DNA from: Paenibacillus profundus
Lineage (GTDB): Bacteria > Bacillota > Bacilli > Paenibacillales > Paenibacillaceae
Assembly (NCBI RefSeq): GCF_021369635.1
Contig: NZ_JAJNBZ010000003.1
Location: 310,168-374,167, forward strand
Direction of reading: 5' to 3'
Length of the DNA: 64,000 bases
Shown here: positions 40,621 to 48,198 of the stretch, piece after piece
Layout of the letters: the number at the start of each line of letters is the position of its first letter
Position numbering within the stretch: the first letter of the stretch is position 1
The notes under the pieces: generated by a model
Told to the model about the DNA's origin: nothing
The model's database searches: none
What the model saw: the letters and a program-made list of their open reading frames with translations, nothing else
Program-made: the position numbers and the translations under genes

Positions 40621-41727
40621 TTACTTACTCAGCTCCCGCACCTGATTTCTCAAGAAGGATATCAGCCACAGTCCAACCGGAAAGCACACATATAACACAA
40701 TGGCCAACACCGGCCAAATGCGGGTATCCCACCAAATCTGATAGGATGTATTCGGATATAGGATTAACGAAAGCACCGTGCAAATAATCGCCCAAGGGAA
40801 AATCAGCGAGCGGCCGTCTTTTAATTGAAGCACATGCTCGAGCGCTTTAATTCCGAAATAAAAGTACATGCTCATTTTAAAATATAAGGTAGTGAGCCAA
40901 AGCGTCGCCATCAATACTTCAATTCGGGTTATGAAATCCGCAATATTGATTTTCTGCGCAAGCATATAACTCGGAAATGAGGCTCTTGCCGTACTCTCGC
41001 TGCCCAATACTAAAATACACATGAACGTCATCAGAAATAAAAAGAACCCTCCGATTGCATGTCCGATTACAAATGCCCGAATTTTGGATCCGCGGTTGCC
41101 ATTCACTTGGGGATACAACGCCCAAAAGGAAAACAGCGTCAATGTCGTAAAGCTTAAATAGTGAATGACTGTCCGTGAATAAGCGGCTCCGTTCGCTTCA
41201 AACATCGGGAGAATATTATCGAGCTCGGCTTGGGGAAACACGAATACCGTCAAGGCAACAAACGTGATCGTCATTACAATGGCAAATAGTTCACCAGCCC
41301 TCGCTACCGTTCTCATTCCTAAACGCAATCCGATGACGACCGCCACTATAAACATCGCCTGCACCGCCATACGCGGTGTCTCCGGAATGATTTGAGTCGT
41401 CAGGAACGAACCCAAATAGCTTAACAAGGAAGCTACTCCGTCCAGAAACGACACGAAAGCGTACAATAGAATGAGCACGCTCCCCAGCCATTTTCCAAGG
41501 GTGTTATCTATGTAATCAAAAATCGTTTTTTCGGGGACCATCCCCAGCCATTTTGCATAGAGGATAGCCACACCTGTACTCACTAATATGGCAACCATCA
41601 CCGCAAGCCATCCATCCTGGTTGCTGTAATACGCCGCGGCAGACGGCACATACAGGACGGATGAGCCCACCGTATGCAATACAACCAAACATAATAGCTG
41701 GCGAACATCAATCTGTTCCCTTCTCAT
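40621..41727 (-). CDS. spore germinant receptor B subunit (GerAB family)
   Basis: A 368-aa membrane protein of the amino-acid/polyamine/organocation superfamily, about ten helices, typical of GerAB-type subunits in the inner spore membrane that bind the germinant. Opening REQIDVRQLLCLVVLHTVGSS and end YVCFPVGLWLISFLRN fit the family. It overlaps the 81-aa gene by 4 bases (ATGA) and ends the operon. Confidence 0.92.
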   Translation of the reverse strand: MRREQIDVRQLLCLVVLHTVGSSVLYVPSAAAYYSNQDGWLAVMVAILVSTGVAILYAKWLGMVPEKTIFDYIDNTLGKWLGSVLILLYAFVSFLDGVASLLSYLGSFLTTQIIPETPRMAVQAMFIVAVVIGLRLGMRTVARAGELFAIVMTITFVALTVFVFPQAELDNILPMFEANGAAYSRTVIHYLSFTTLTLFSFWALYPQVNGNRGSKIRAFVIGHAIGGFFLFLMTFMCILVLGSESTARASFPSYMLAQKINIADFITRIEVLMATLWLTTLYFKMSMYFYFGIKALEHVLQLKDGRSLIFPWAIICTVLSLILYPNTSYQIWWDTRIWPVLAIVLYVCFPVGLWLISFLRNQVRELSK

Positions 41728-41969
41728 TGCTGCACCATCCTGTCCAAGCTATCGATAATAAGACGGCTAAGCGGCTCCATCACCCAGGCAAACCACTGAT
41801 TCGGATTTGGCAGCGGCACATCCAACAAATAGACCAGAGCCAGTACCATGGCGCCTGCAAACATGATGTTAAAGCACGGGAGCCCCTTCGAGCGATTCTG
41901 ACGCCGCAATTGCGGAACTTCAATCCACAGGATCAGAACGCCGATAACGGCCAGAATCAAGATAGCCAT
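41724..41969 (-). CDS. small two-helix germination-operon protein (D-type)
   Basis: An 81-aa protein with two hydrophobic stretches (MAILILAVIGVLILWIEV and FNIMFAGAMVLALVYLLDV) joined by a basic loop. Small D subunits of this form are known next to some germinant receptors of Bacillus and modulate their response. It starts 3 bases after gerC ends and overlaps gerB by 4 bases, so translation is coupled. Confidence 0.8.
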   Translation of the reverse strand: MAILILAVIGVLILWIEVPQLRRQNRSKGLPCFNIMFAGAMVLALVYLLDVPLPNPNQWFAWVMEPLSRLIIDSLDRMVQQ

Positions 41970-41972
41970 AAG

Positions 41973-43175
41973 CTAATCCGCCTTCTCGTAAAATTTAAGA
42001 TAGGAATTGAGCTGTGTCCCTGTTTCGTTCAAGTTGACATGCGTTGTAATATGAACTGGGACATCGGGGTAAATAGCATTCCATTTGCTTTTGATCTTCT
42101 TCCATTCCGTAAAATCCGCCTTATGCAGCGCCTTCCCGAATCCAAAAATATCGGAACGGAATACACGCTGCGCCTTATAGACGGATGCGCGAAGCAGATC
42201 GGAAAAATTCTTCTCCGTATCCCGTTCCACGCGAGCGATGACTTCCGGCTTAACCAGATCAATATTGCAAGCGGCTTCTGCCACATTCACATCTACCGTT
42301 ATGTTAATCCGTATTTCGGGCTTGCCGTTGCGGAATTGGCCAGTCACCGAACTGTCGGCGCGCTTTACCTCCAGTCCGATAATGCCCCCGCCCGGACAAG
42401 GCGTAATCCCGATTGTGCTGCTGACATTTCCCGTAATATAGTTATATCCTTTACTCTCCTCTTCATTGAGCCATCCGATCAGCTTATCTTGTCTGAATAC
42501 GCCGAGTGTACTAAATTTCGTTATGGTCAGATCTGACGTTCTTTGCGTATTTTCCACCTTGTTTGCGGATTGGCCGGGATTTTCGATAGTGACGCCAGGA
42601 AGTACCGGTTCCTTGCCGACGAGGAACGACTGCTGCAAGAAATCATTCAACAGCACGCCTCTCGTCGGGGCCCAGTTCTTCTCCGACTGCTCCAACGCCA
42701 TGTACAGCTTATTTGCCGACATGCGTTCAAACGGCGTTATTACCTCGAGCACATGTTGCGCCGACGTGTTGCGGGCTATGACAACGTAAAAATCACCCCG
42801 AATTTCATGATCGCGCGACAGATCGAGCAAATACTTCATCCCTTCTCTGGCTACCTCCTCGCTAATTACCAGGATACGCATATGGGATAAATACACTTTG
42901 CGCGGAATTTGCACAGTCATATGGCGGAAGGCTTCCAAAAGTATGCGTCCCTTCTCTTGGACGACTAATACAGGTGCAGCCGCAGAGCCCCCCTTTTTGG
43001 CGGCAACCGCGCTGACGTTGGCAAGTTGCGCGGACACGATATACTCGCCGTCCTGCTTGTCGATTCCGATACCCAGGGCAATGCCCAGCGTATCCAACTC
43101 CCTCCGGTTCCAGCACGATGTCAGCAGCAGGGCAATCATCATCAGAGCCAGAAAGGCTCCCGCCATTCGTTTCAT
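41973..43175 (-). CDS. Ger(x)C spore germination lipoprotein
   Basis: A 400-aa lipoprotein of the GerAC family. Signal peptide ends at LLTSC (Cys21), then WNRRELDTLGIALGIGID, the standard opening. Middle motifs GEYIVSAQLANVSAV and the C-terminal ADFTEWKKIKSKWNAIYPD also fit. It is anchored on the outer face of the inner spore membrane and works with the A and B subunits. ATG 43175 has GGGAGG upstream. Confidence 0.94.
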   Translation of the reverse strand: MKRMAGAFLALMMIALLLTSCWNRRELDTLGIALGIGIDKQDGEYIVSAQLANVSAVAAKKGGSAAAPVLVVQEKGRILLEAFRHMTVQIPRKVYLSHMRILVISEEVAREGMKYLLDLSRDHEIRGDFYVVIARNTSAQHVLEVITPFERMSANKLYMALEQSEKNWAPTRGVLLNDFLQQSFLVGKEPVLPGVTIENPGQSANKVENTQRTSDLTITKFSTLGVFRQDKLIGWLNEEESKGYNYITGNVSSTIGITPCPGGGIIGLEVKRADSSVTGQFRNGKPEIRINITVDVNVAEAACNIDLVKPEVIARVERDTEKNFSDLLRASVYKAQRVFRSDIFGFGKALHKADFTEWKKIKSKWNAIYPDVPVHITTHVNLNETGTQLNSYLKFYEKAD

Positions 43176-43199
43176 TGGACATCCTCCCATGCTTCATAA

Positions 43200-44852
43200 T
43201 TACGATGATGACGAATCCGAACCGCCTCTCTTCTCTGTTGATTCGTCAGGCGGCTCTCTGTACACATTGGTGTGCAGCAGGCTCGGCCGCGTGTACATCA
43301 TCCACCACGGTGCGCGCACCAATGTATCCTTTTGATCAGGCAAGCGGAACGGCGCGAGCGGCGACATATACGGCTTGCCGAACGATTCCAGATGGCACAT
43401 GTGCATGACCAAAATAACCGTTCCGATAAATATTCCGTAGAAGCCAAATGAGGCCGCCAACCCCATAAAGACGAACCGAAGCAGCCTAATGGATATGCCG
43501 ACTTCCGGATTCGGAAAGATCATGCTTGTAATGGCGGTAATCGAGACGATGATGACCATGACCGGAGATACCAAGTCCGCTTCGACCGCGGCTTCTCCCA
43601 ATACTAAGGCGCCTACAATCGAAATCGCCGTGCCGACAGCGCGCGGCATCCGTATCCCGGCTTCATACAGCAGCCGGAACGTAATCTCCATCATGACGGC
43701 TTCCACAAATGCGGGAAAAGGAACCCCTTCCCGCTGCGCGGCAAGGCTGATCAACATCTGGGTCGGAATCATTTCCTGATGGAAGGTGGTCAAGGCGATG
43801 TATATAGATGGAGTCAATAAGGTAATGACAAAAGAAACAAAGCGGAGCATGCGCGAAAAACCGAAATCATAGCGCTGGTAATAATCTTCCGCCGACTGCA
43901 TAAATTCGGTAAACAAGGACGGCACAATCAAGACATGCGGCGAGCCGTCAATAATAATGGCGACTCTTCCTTCCAATAATGCGGCCGCCACTACATCGGG
44001 CCGTTCTGTATTGTTCACTGTAGGAAAAAAGCCGAAGGTGCTGTCCTGAATGAACTCTTCCACGTAATTGCTTTCCAGCACACCGTCAATCTTTATAGAC
44101 TCCAAGCGCGAATGAAGCTCGGCAAGCACGCCCTCGTCAACGATCCCTTGAATATATATGACGGACACGGACGTCTTCGTCAGCAATCCGAGCTCCTTCG
44201 ATTCGATACGTAAATCCGGATGTTTAATGCGCTTGCGGACCAGCGCCGTATTGACGCGAATTGTCTCTGTAAATGCTTCCTGCGGCCCTTTGATGACCGT
44301 CTGGGAGGTTGGTTCGCTGACAGTGCGATGCTCCCATCCGTTCGTGCATACTGCATGAGCTTCATCATGCCCGTCGATGACCAGCACCGTCTTGCCGCAC
44401 AGTACCGCATGCAGCAGATCATCCCGCCGCTTAAGCGGCTGCACATCCCCTGCCGCAATTCCCAGCTGCTGTATCCAAGCTCCCGCATCAGACGTCTGGT
44501 TCGTTGTCATGTTCAGGTCCACACGGTCAGATCGCACCAGAAAGGACTGGATCAAATAATATACAATTGTCGGGTTGACCATTCCGTCCAAATAAATAAA
44601 GGCAACGTCCGTCTTCCCGTCCTGACCGGCCTTCAATTGCCGAATAACGAGATCGGAGCTATCGCCCAGCGCCTGACGCACTTCATCCAACTGCGCCATC
44701 AAATCGGGTTGAAGCGGCTGCTTGTCATCTTCCGTCATAAGACCATCCCGCTCCTTGCTAAGAGACAGCGGACCCACCCTCCTATTTGTTTCGTTCTTTT
44801 TTATCCTGAAAAGGAGTTTTTTTATGGTATGCCCATCCGAGAATAAAGACAT
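43200..44852 (-). CDS. spore germinant receptor A subunit (GerAA family)
   Basis: A 550-aa protein with a large soluble N-terminal part (to about 330; DSSDLVIRQLKAG, VAFIYLDGMVN, DVVAAALLEGRVAIIIDGSP) and five to six membrane helices (PSIYIALTTFHQEMIPTQMLISLAAQREGVPFP is diagnostic). A Ser-rich tail ends it. First gene of an A-C-D-B operon, active in the spore. ATG 44852 is proposed with AGGAG 11 bases upstream; ATG 44738 would give a more usual 512 aa. Confidence 0.93.
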   Translation of the reverse strand: MSLFSDGHTIKKLLFRIKKNETNRRVGPLSLSKERDGLMTEDDKQPLQPDLMAQLDEVRQALGDSSDLVIRQLKAGQDGKTDVAFIYLDGMVNPTIVYYLIQSFLVRSDRVDLNMTTNQTSDAGAWIQQLGIAAGDVQPLKRRDDLLHAVLCGKTVLVIDGHDEAHAVCTNGWEHRTVSEPTSQTVIKGPQEAFTETIRVNTALVRKRIKHPDLRIESKELGLLTKTSVSVIYIQGIVDEGVLAELHSRLESIKIDGVLESNYVEEFIQDSTFGFFPTVNNTERPDVVAAALLEGRVAIIIDGSPHVLIVPSLFTEFMQSAEDYYQRYDFGFSRMLRFVSFVITLLTPSIYIALTTFHQEMIPTQMLISLAAQREGVPFPAFVEAVMMEITFRLLYEAGIRMPRAVGTAISIVGALVLGEAAVEADLVSPVMVIIVSITAITSMIFPNPEVGISIRLLRFVFMGLAASFGFYGIFIGTVILVMHMCHLESFGKPYMSPLAPFRLPDQKDTLVRAPWWMMYTRPSLLHTNVYREPPDESTEKRGGSDSSSS

Positions 44853-45160
44853 GCGCTGACGATCTCCTGTAGAACAAGAAAACGCCTCATCCTGGAGGAT
44901 GGATTCGTCTGCTTGCGGCATTGCATCCCGCGACAGAATCTGGACACAAAGCTGGAACCAAATATTGTGAATCTCCCACTCTTAGGATATAGTCATCTTT
45001 AAGATGATTGATGAGCAGGAAAGGAAGGGATGGATATGAAGAAAAGGCTAAACAAGTTATAACGCTTATGTAAGGCATATCGGCCCGGTTATCATTCCCG
45101 AGCGCCTCCTGATTGGGCTGCATGTATGTTTGAAAACTATAATTGGGAGGTTGTTACGAA

Positions 45161-46033
45161 ATGAGAACCGAAAAAGAAATGATGGATTTGATACTAACCA
45201 CCGCCACACAAGATGAGCGAATCCGCGCTGTCATTATGAACGGATCGCGAACCAATCCAAATGTAAAGAAAGACTGTTTTCAAGATTATGATATCGTATA
45301 TGTCGTCGAAGCCATCGAATCATTTACATCGGATCATAGCTGGGTTAATCGGTTTGGCGACAGAATGATCATGCAAATGCCCGAGGATATTTCTCTTGTT
45401 CCAGCGGAAGAGAATGGATGTTTCCCTTATCTTATGCAGTTCACAGACGGCAATCGGATAGACCTTACTCTAGTGCCTATAGAGAAGTCGGATGAACTCG
45501 TAGGGCGTGACAGCTTGAGTATCCTCCTTCTGGATAAAGATCAAATAATCGAACCGTTTCCTCAGGCGAGTGATGAAGACTACCTTATCGGGCAACCGAC
45601 TGCGAAGCTATTCTCGGATTGCTGCAATGAGTTTTGGTGGTGCAGCGCAAATGTCGCAAAAGGGCTGTGGCGAGAAGAGCTGCCTTATGCAAAAGCGATG
45701 CTTGACGATCCAGTGCGAAGCATGCTGATCGTCATGATTGAATGGCATATTGGCATAGCGACGAATTTCACTGTGAGCGCAGGCAAATTCGGCAAATACT
45801 TCGAACAACACCTTGAAGATCAGATATGGAATGAGTTCGTAAATACTTATTCCGATGCTGATTACGAGAATATATGGCAATCGCTCTTTGCAATGTGCGG
45901 TTTGTTCAGACACGTTGCCGTAAATATCGCAGATCATTATGGCTATGAATATCCGCATGTTGACGATGAAAGAGTTACCGCACACCTTCATCATGTGAAA
46001 TCCCTGCCTAAAGACGCTGCCGAGATGTACTGA
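45161..46033 (+). CDS. aadK: aminoglycoside 6-adenylyltransferase, ANT(6) family
   Basis: A 290-aa nucleotidyltransferase that transfers AMP from ATP to the 6-hydroxyl of streptomycin. The pattern MNGSRTNPN, then DYDIVYVVEAI (two catalytic Asp) and NRIDLTLVP (third Asp) is intact, as are the helical C-terminal motifs (EFWWCSANVAKGLWREELPYAK). The form resembles chromosomal AadK of Bacillus. ATG 45161 has GGGAGG 10 bases upstream. It is a single gene with its own terminator and no mobile-element genes next to it. Confidence 0.9.
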   Translation: MRTEKEMMDLILTTATQDERIRAVIMNGSRTNPNVKKDCFQDYDIVYVVEAIESFTSDHSWVNRFGDRMIMQMPEDISLVPAEENGCFPYLMQFTDGNRIDLTLVPIEKSDELVGRDSLSILLLDKDQIIEPFPQASDEDYLIGQPTAKLFSDCCNEFWWCSANVAKGLWREELPYAKAMLDDPVRSMLIVMIEWHIGIATNFTVSAGKFGKYFEQHLEDQIWNEFVNTYSDADYENIWQSLFAMCGLFRHVAVNIADHYGYEYPHVDDERVTAHLHHVKSLPKDAAEMY

Positions 46034-46169
46034 ATTAGATGGGCATAACCCCCATCGTGTAGTTGAACTTCGATACGATAGAAGATAGTCCTGCCGCTAA
46101 GAGGGAACTGTGCCCTTTTGACTGCATGAAATCCAACGGGGAATGAGTATTAACTCTAATAAAAAGTGC

Positions 46170-46205
46170 AAGAACCATTAAGCCGCAGCTTAATGGTTCT
46201 TTTTA
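46170..46205. terminator. aadK terminator
   Basis: AGAACCATTAAGC and GCTTAATGGTTCT form a perfect 13-bp stem with a 4-base loop, then five Ts. Confidence 0.92.
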
Positions 46206-46441
46206 TAACCGCTTTACTTCTGTTTCTCTGCTGGCTGTTGGTCTGAAAACGAGGACGGCACATCTCAAAGCCGCGTCCAGCCTAGCGCATAAGCTGCTTC
46301 GGGATATCGATTCGCACCATGGAGAGCGCTTCATCGCTCACTCTGGCTCCCCTTTGTAAATTTAACTAGACAGAGAAAAAACACCCCTTCTTATCAGACA
46401 TTGAGGTTAGCGCTCAATAGCAGTGATTAGAAAGGGTACCG

Positions 46442-46632
46442 TTATAGCATGATACCGTATTCAGTTACTTGAATTTTTTGCATCTGATCCATATGAATGA
46501 TGTCATGCCACTGTTCGTTATTTACTGTAAAGTTCGCTTTCATCTCTTGCTGTTCTTTGTCCTTGATAGAGCAAATGGAGAGCACATTGCCCCGGATTCA
46601 AAAGACTCAAACAGCGCTGCCATGTCCTCCAT
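46442..46632 (-). pseudogene. frameshifted remnant of an unknown small protein
   Basis: On the minus strand the frame MEDMAALFESFESG (from ATG 46632) breaks, and the next frame continues NVLSICSIKDKEQQEMKANF and onward through NEQWHDIIHMDQMQKIQVTE to a TAA at 46442-46444. Dropping two bases would join them into about 61 codons. Amino-acid composition looks like real protein in both parts. I do not recognise the family. Confidence 0.45.
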
Positions 46633-46886
46633 TCTCTAGCTGTTCCCGACGTATTATACCTTTTTCATATCTGGCGGCTTCTTGTTTTTTATGATTTCAA
46701 GCATTACAGCTTGCCCGCCTTGTTATTAGATGCATTAGAGATGAAAAAGGTTTGTTTTTTTTAGAATTTTTTTAAGCGAATGTTCGCAAGGGTAACGTTC
46801 CAGCATTGGCGCCCCCATTTGTCTCAGGCCTCCATTGAATATGGTGCATGGAAACAACATATATCCCGTCGGCAAGCAATCATTAA

Positions 46887-47741
46887 TCATTGCACTTGCT
46901 TGGCAAGCGTTCGCTTGGCCTTGGCTACGATTCTTCTCGTCTCTTTCGTGTCCGATGCCCGCAGCCAATCATCACATACTTGCAGGACCCAGTCCGGCTT
47001 CGCCTTGCTCGCATCGTTCAGCCAATTGCCTACTGAATCTTGAACATACTTAGCCGGGTCGGAGTTGACACATTCTAATAGCGGCAGCGCCAATTCCGGT
47101 TCGAGCTTTAACTGTTCAATATGCTTGCACCAGACTCCCCTCGGTCTTGTCGATTCAATGGCGAATCTTCGGACATTGGCATCCGAATCCGTCACCCAGC
47201 TCCGATAGAGGGAGATCGCTGCCGGAAGATCACGAATAATCGATTCGCGGACGGCCATCCAACCGATTTCTCTTACACCGAAGTGCTTATCGGCTGCAAA
47301 TGGCTTCATCTGCACCAGCTTCTCCTCTAAGGAAAGCTCCTCGTTCAAGCCGATCATATAAGTTACCCAGCAACGTACGCTATCGGACCGATGAGCGGAC
47401 AGAAAATTAATAGCAGCAGTGAAATCCTGAGGATTGCACTCCTGCAGTTCCACTCGTATTGCTTCGGCAATGAACGGGATGATCTTCATCGTGCTATTCT
47501 GTTTCAGTTGGTTAATCTTCAGCTCTAACGGCTGCACTAACTTATGAAGCCCAACTTCAGGCAGGACATGCCGCAGCAGAATCACATGATCGACAGCCAA
47601 CCATTCCGTCAAATTGACGCTTTCAAGCGCACCCTGATGCAATAACTCAAGCACCTCTTCCGGGATATCCGCAGCCTTGCTCGCCCCCTTACGGGCCAGC
47701 ACCTTGTCCGAAACATGCCATGGCTGATGCTGTTGCTCCAT
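46887..47741 (-). CDS. AlkD-like DNA alkylation repair protein (HEAT repeats)
   Basis: A 284-aa all-helical protein of the DNA alkylation repair (AlkD/AlkC) superfamily. The diagnostic block RRFAIESTRPRGVWCKHIEQ, followed by YVQDSVGNWLNDASKAKPDWV, is present. Members excise alkylated bases such as 3-methyladenine and 7-methylguanine. ATG 47741 has GAGGAGGGG upstream; the frame is open 22 codons further. A LexA-type box lies about 50 bases upstream. Confidence 0.85.
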   Translation of the reverse strand: MEQQHQPWHVSDKVLARKGASKAADIPEEVLELLHQGALESVNLTEWLAVDHVILLRHVLPEVGLHKLVQPLELKINQLKQNSTMKIIPFIAEAIRVELQECNPQDFTAAINFLSAHRSDSVRCWVTYMIGLNEELSLEEKLVQMKPFAADKHFGVREIGWMAVRESIIRDLPAAISLYRSWVTDSDANVRRFAIESTRPRGVWCKHIEQLKLEPELALPLLECVNSDPAKYVQDSVGNWLNDASKAKPDWVLQVCDDWLRASDTKETRRIVAKAKRTLAKQVQ

Positions 47742-48198
47742 ACCTAAGCCCCTCCTCGTCCATATTGTCACAGCCATTCCGGCCAAAAAACAAACATATG
47801 TTCTCAATTAATTCAGTATACACCATATCTTGTCCGTTATACAACAGACTGTTCGGGCATCACTCTTTTTTTGTCACAATATAATAGGAACGTATTGAAC
47901 ATGGAGCATATTAACTGCTTTTAATAGTTGTTACTTATTGTAAATACCATCGCTGTTCAGTACAATATGATACACAGCAAGAGCATTATAACGCACGACA
48001 ATAGTAAGCCAGGCGAGGAAGGGAGGTACTATTCGGGGAACTATGCGGCTCCCGCATTCGCTGCTGTTCATCATTTCTCACAGAGCAATCCCCCTCTCAT
48101 CCCGGCAAGCGCCATTACAGGGAGAGAACACACATCCCCATGCAGCAGGCGTATACTCCATGACAATGAATATGGATACAAAGGAGTGTATCATTGGC
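47742..48198. other. 457-bp divergent region between alkD-like and M60 genes
   Basis: Contains the minus-strand SOS box and promoter for the repair gene (47792-47820). Toward the peptidase gene the only clear element is its AAAGGAG at 48181-48187. No further gene is supported. Confidence 0.45.
47792..47803 (-). promoter_or_regulatory. LexA (SOS) box of the alkD-like gene
   Basis: On the minus strand GAACATATGTTT fits the Bacillus LexA core GAACRNRYGTTY at all 12 positions. TATACT at 47820-47815 is a likely -10 element, which places the box just downstream of the transcription start. Confidence 0.7.

Larger units (their letters stand above)
46034..46886. other. 852-bp region with gene remnants only
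   Basis: After the aadK terminator the region has no intact gene. A frameshifted minus-strand remnant lies at 46442-46632. Another possible fragment starts at a GTG near 46340 on the minus strand (VSDEALSMVRIDIPKQLMR, 18-19 codons, GGGGAG upstream) and stops at once. The stretch 46640-46880 shows nothing convincing. Confidence 0.5.

Noticed and set aside
44887-45123. A 77-codon minus-strand ORF before gerA
   Set aside because: No ribosome site, no family resemblance, and it overlaps the likely promoter region of the germination operon.
46263-46345. A 19-codon minus-strand ORF with GGGGAG upstream (VSDEALSMVRIDIPKQLMR)
   Set aside because: Too short and unsupported; could be the start of another decayed gene but nothing downstream confirms it.
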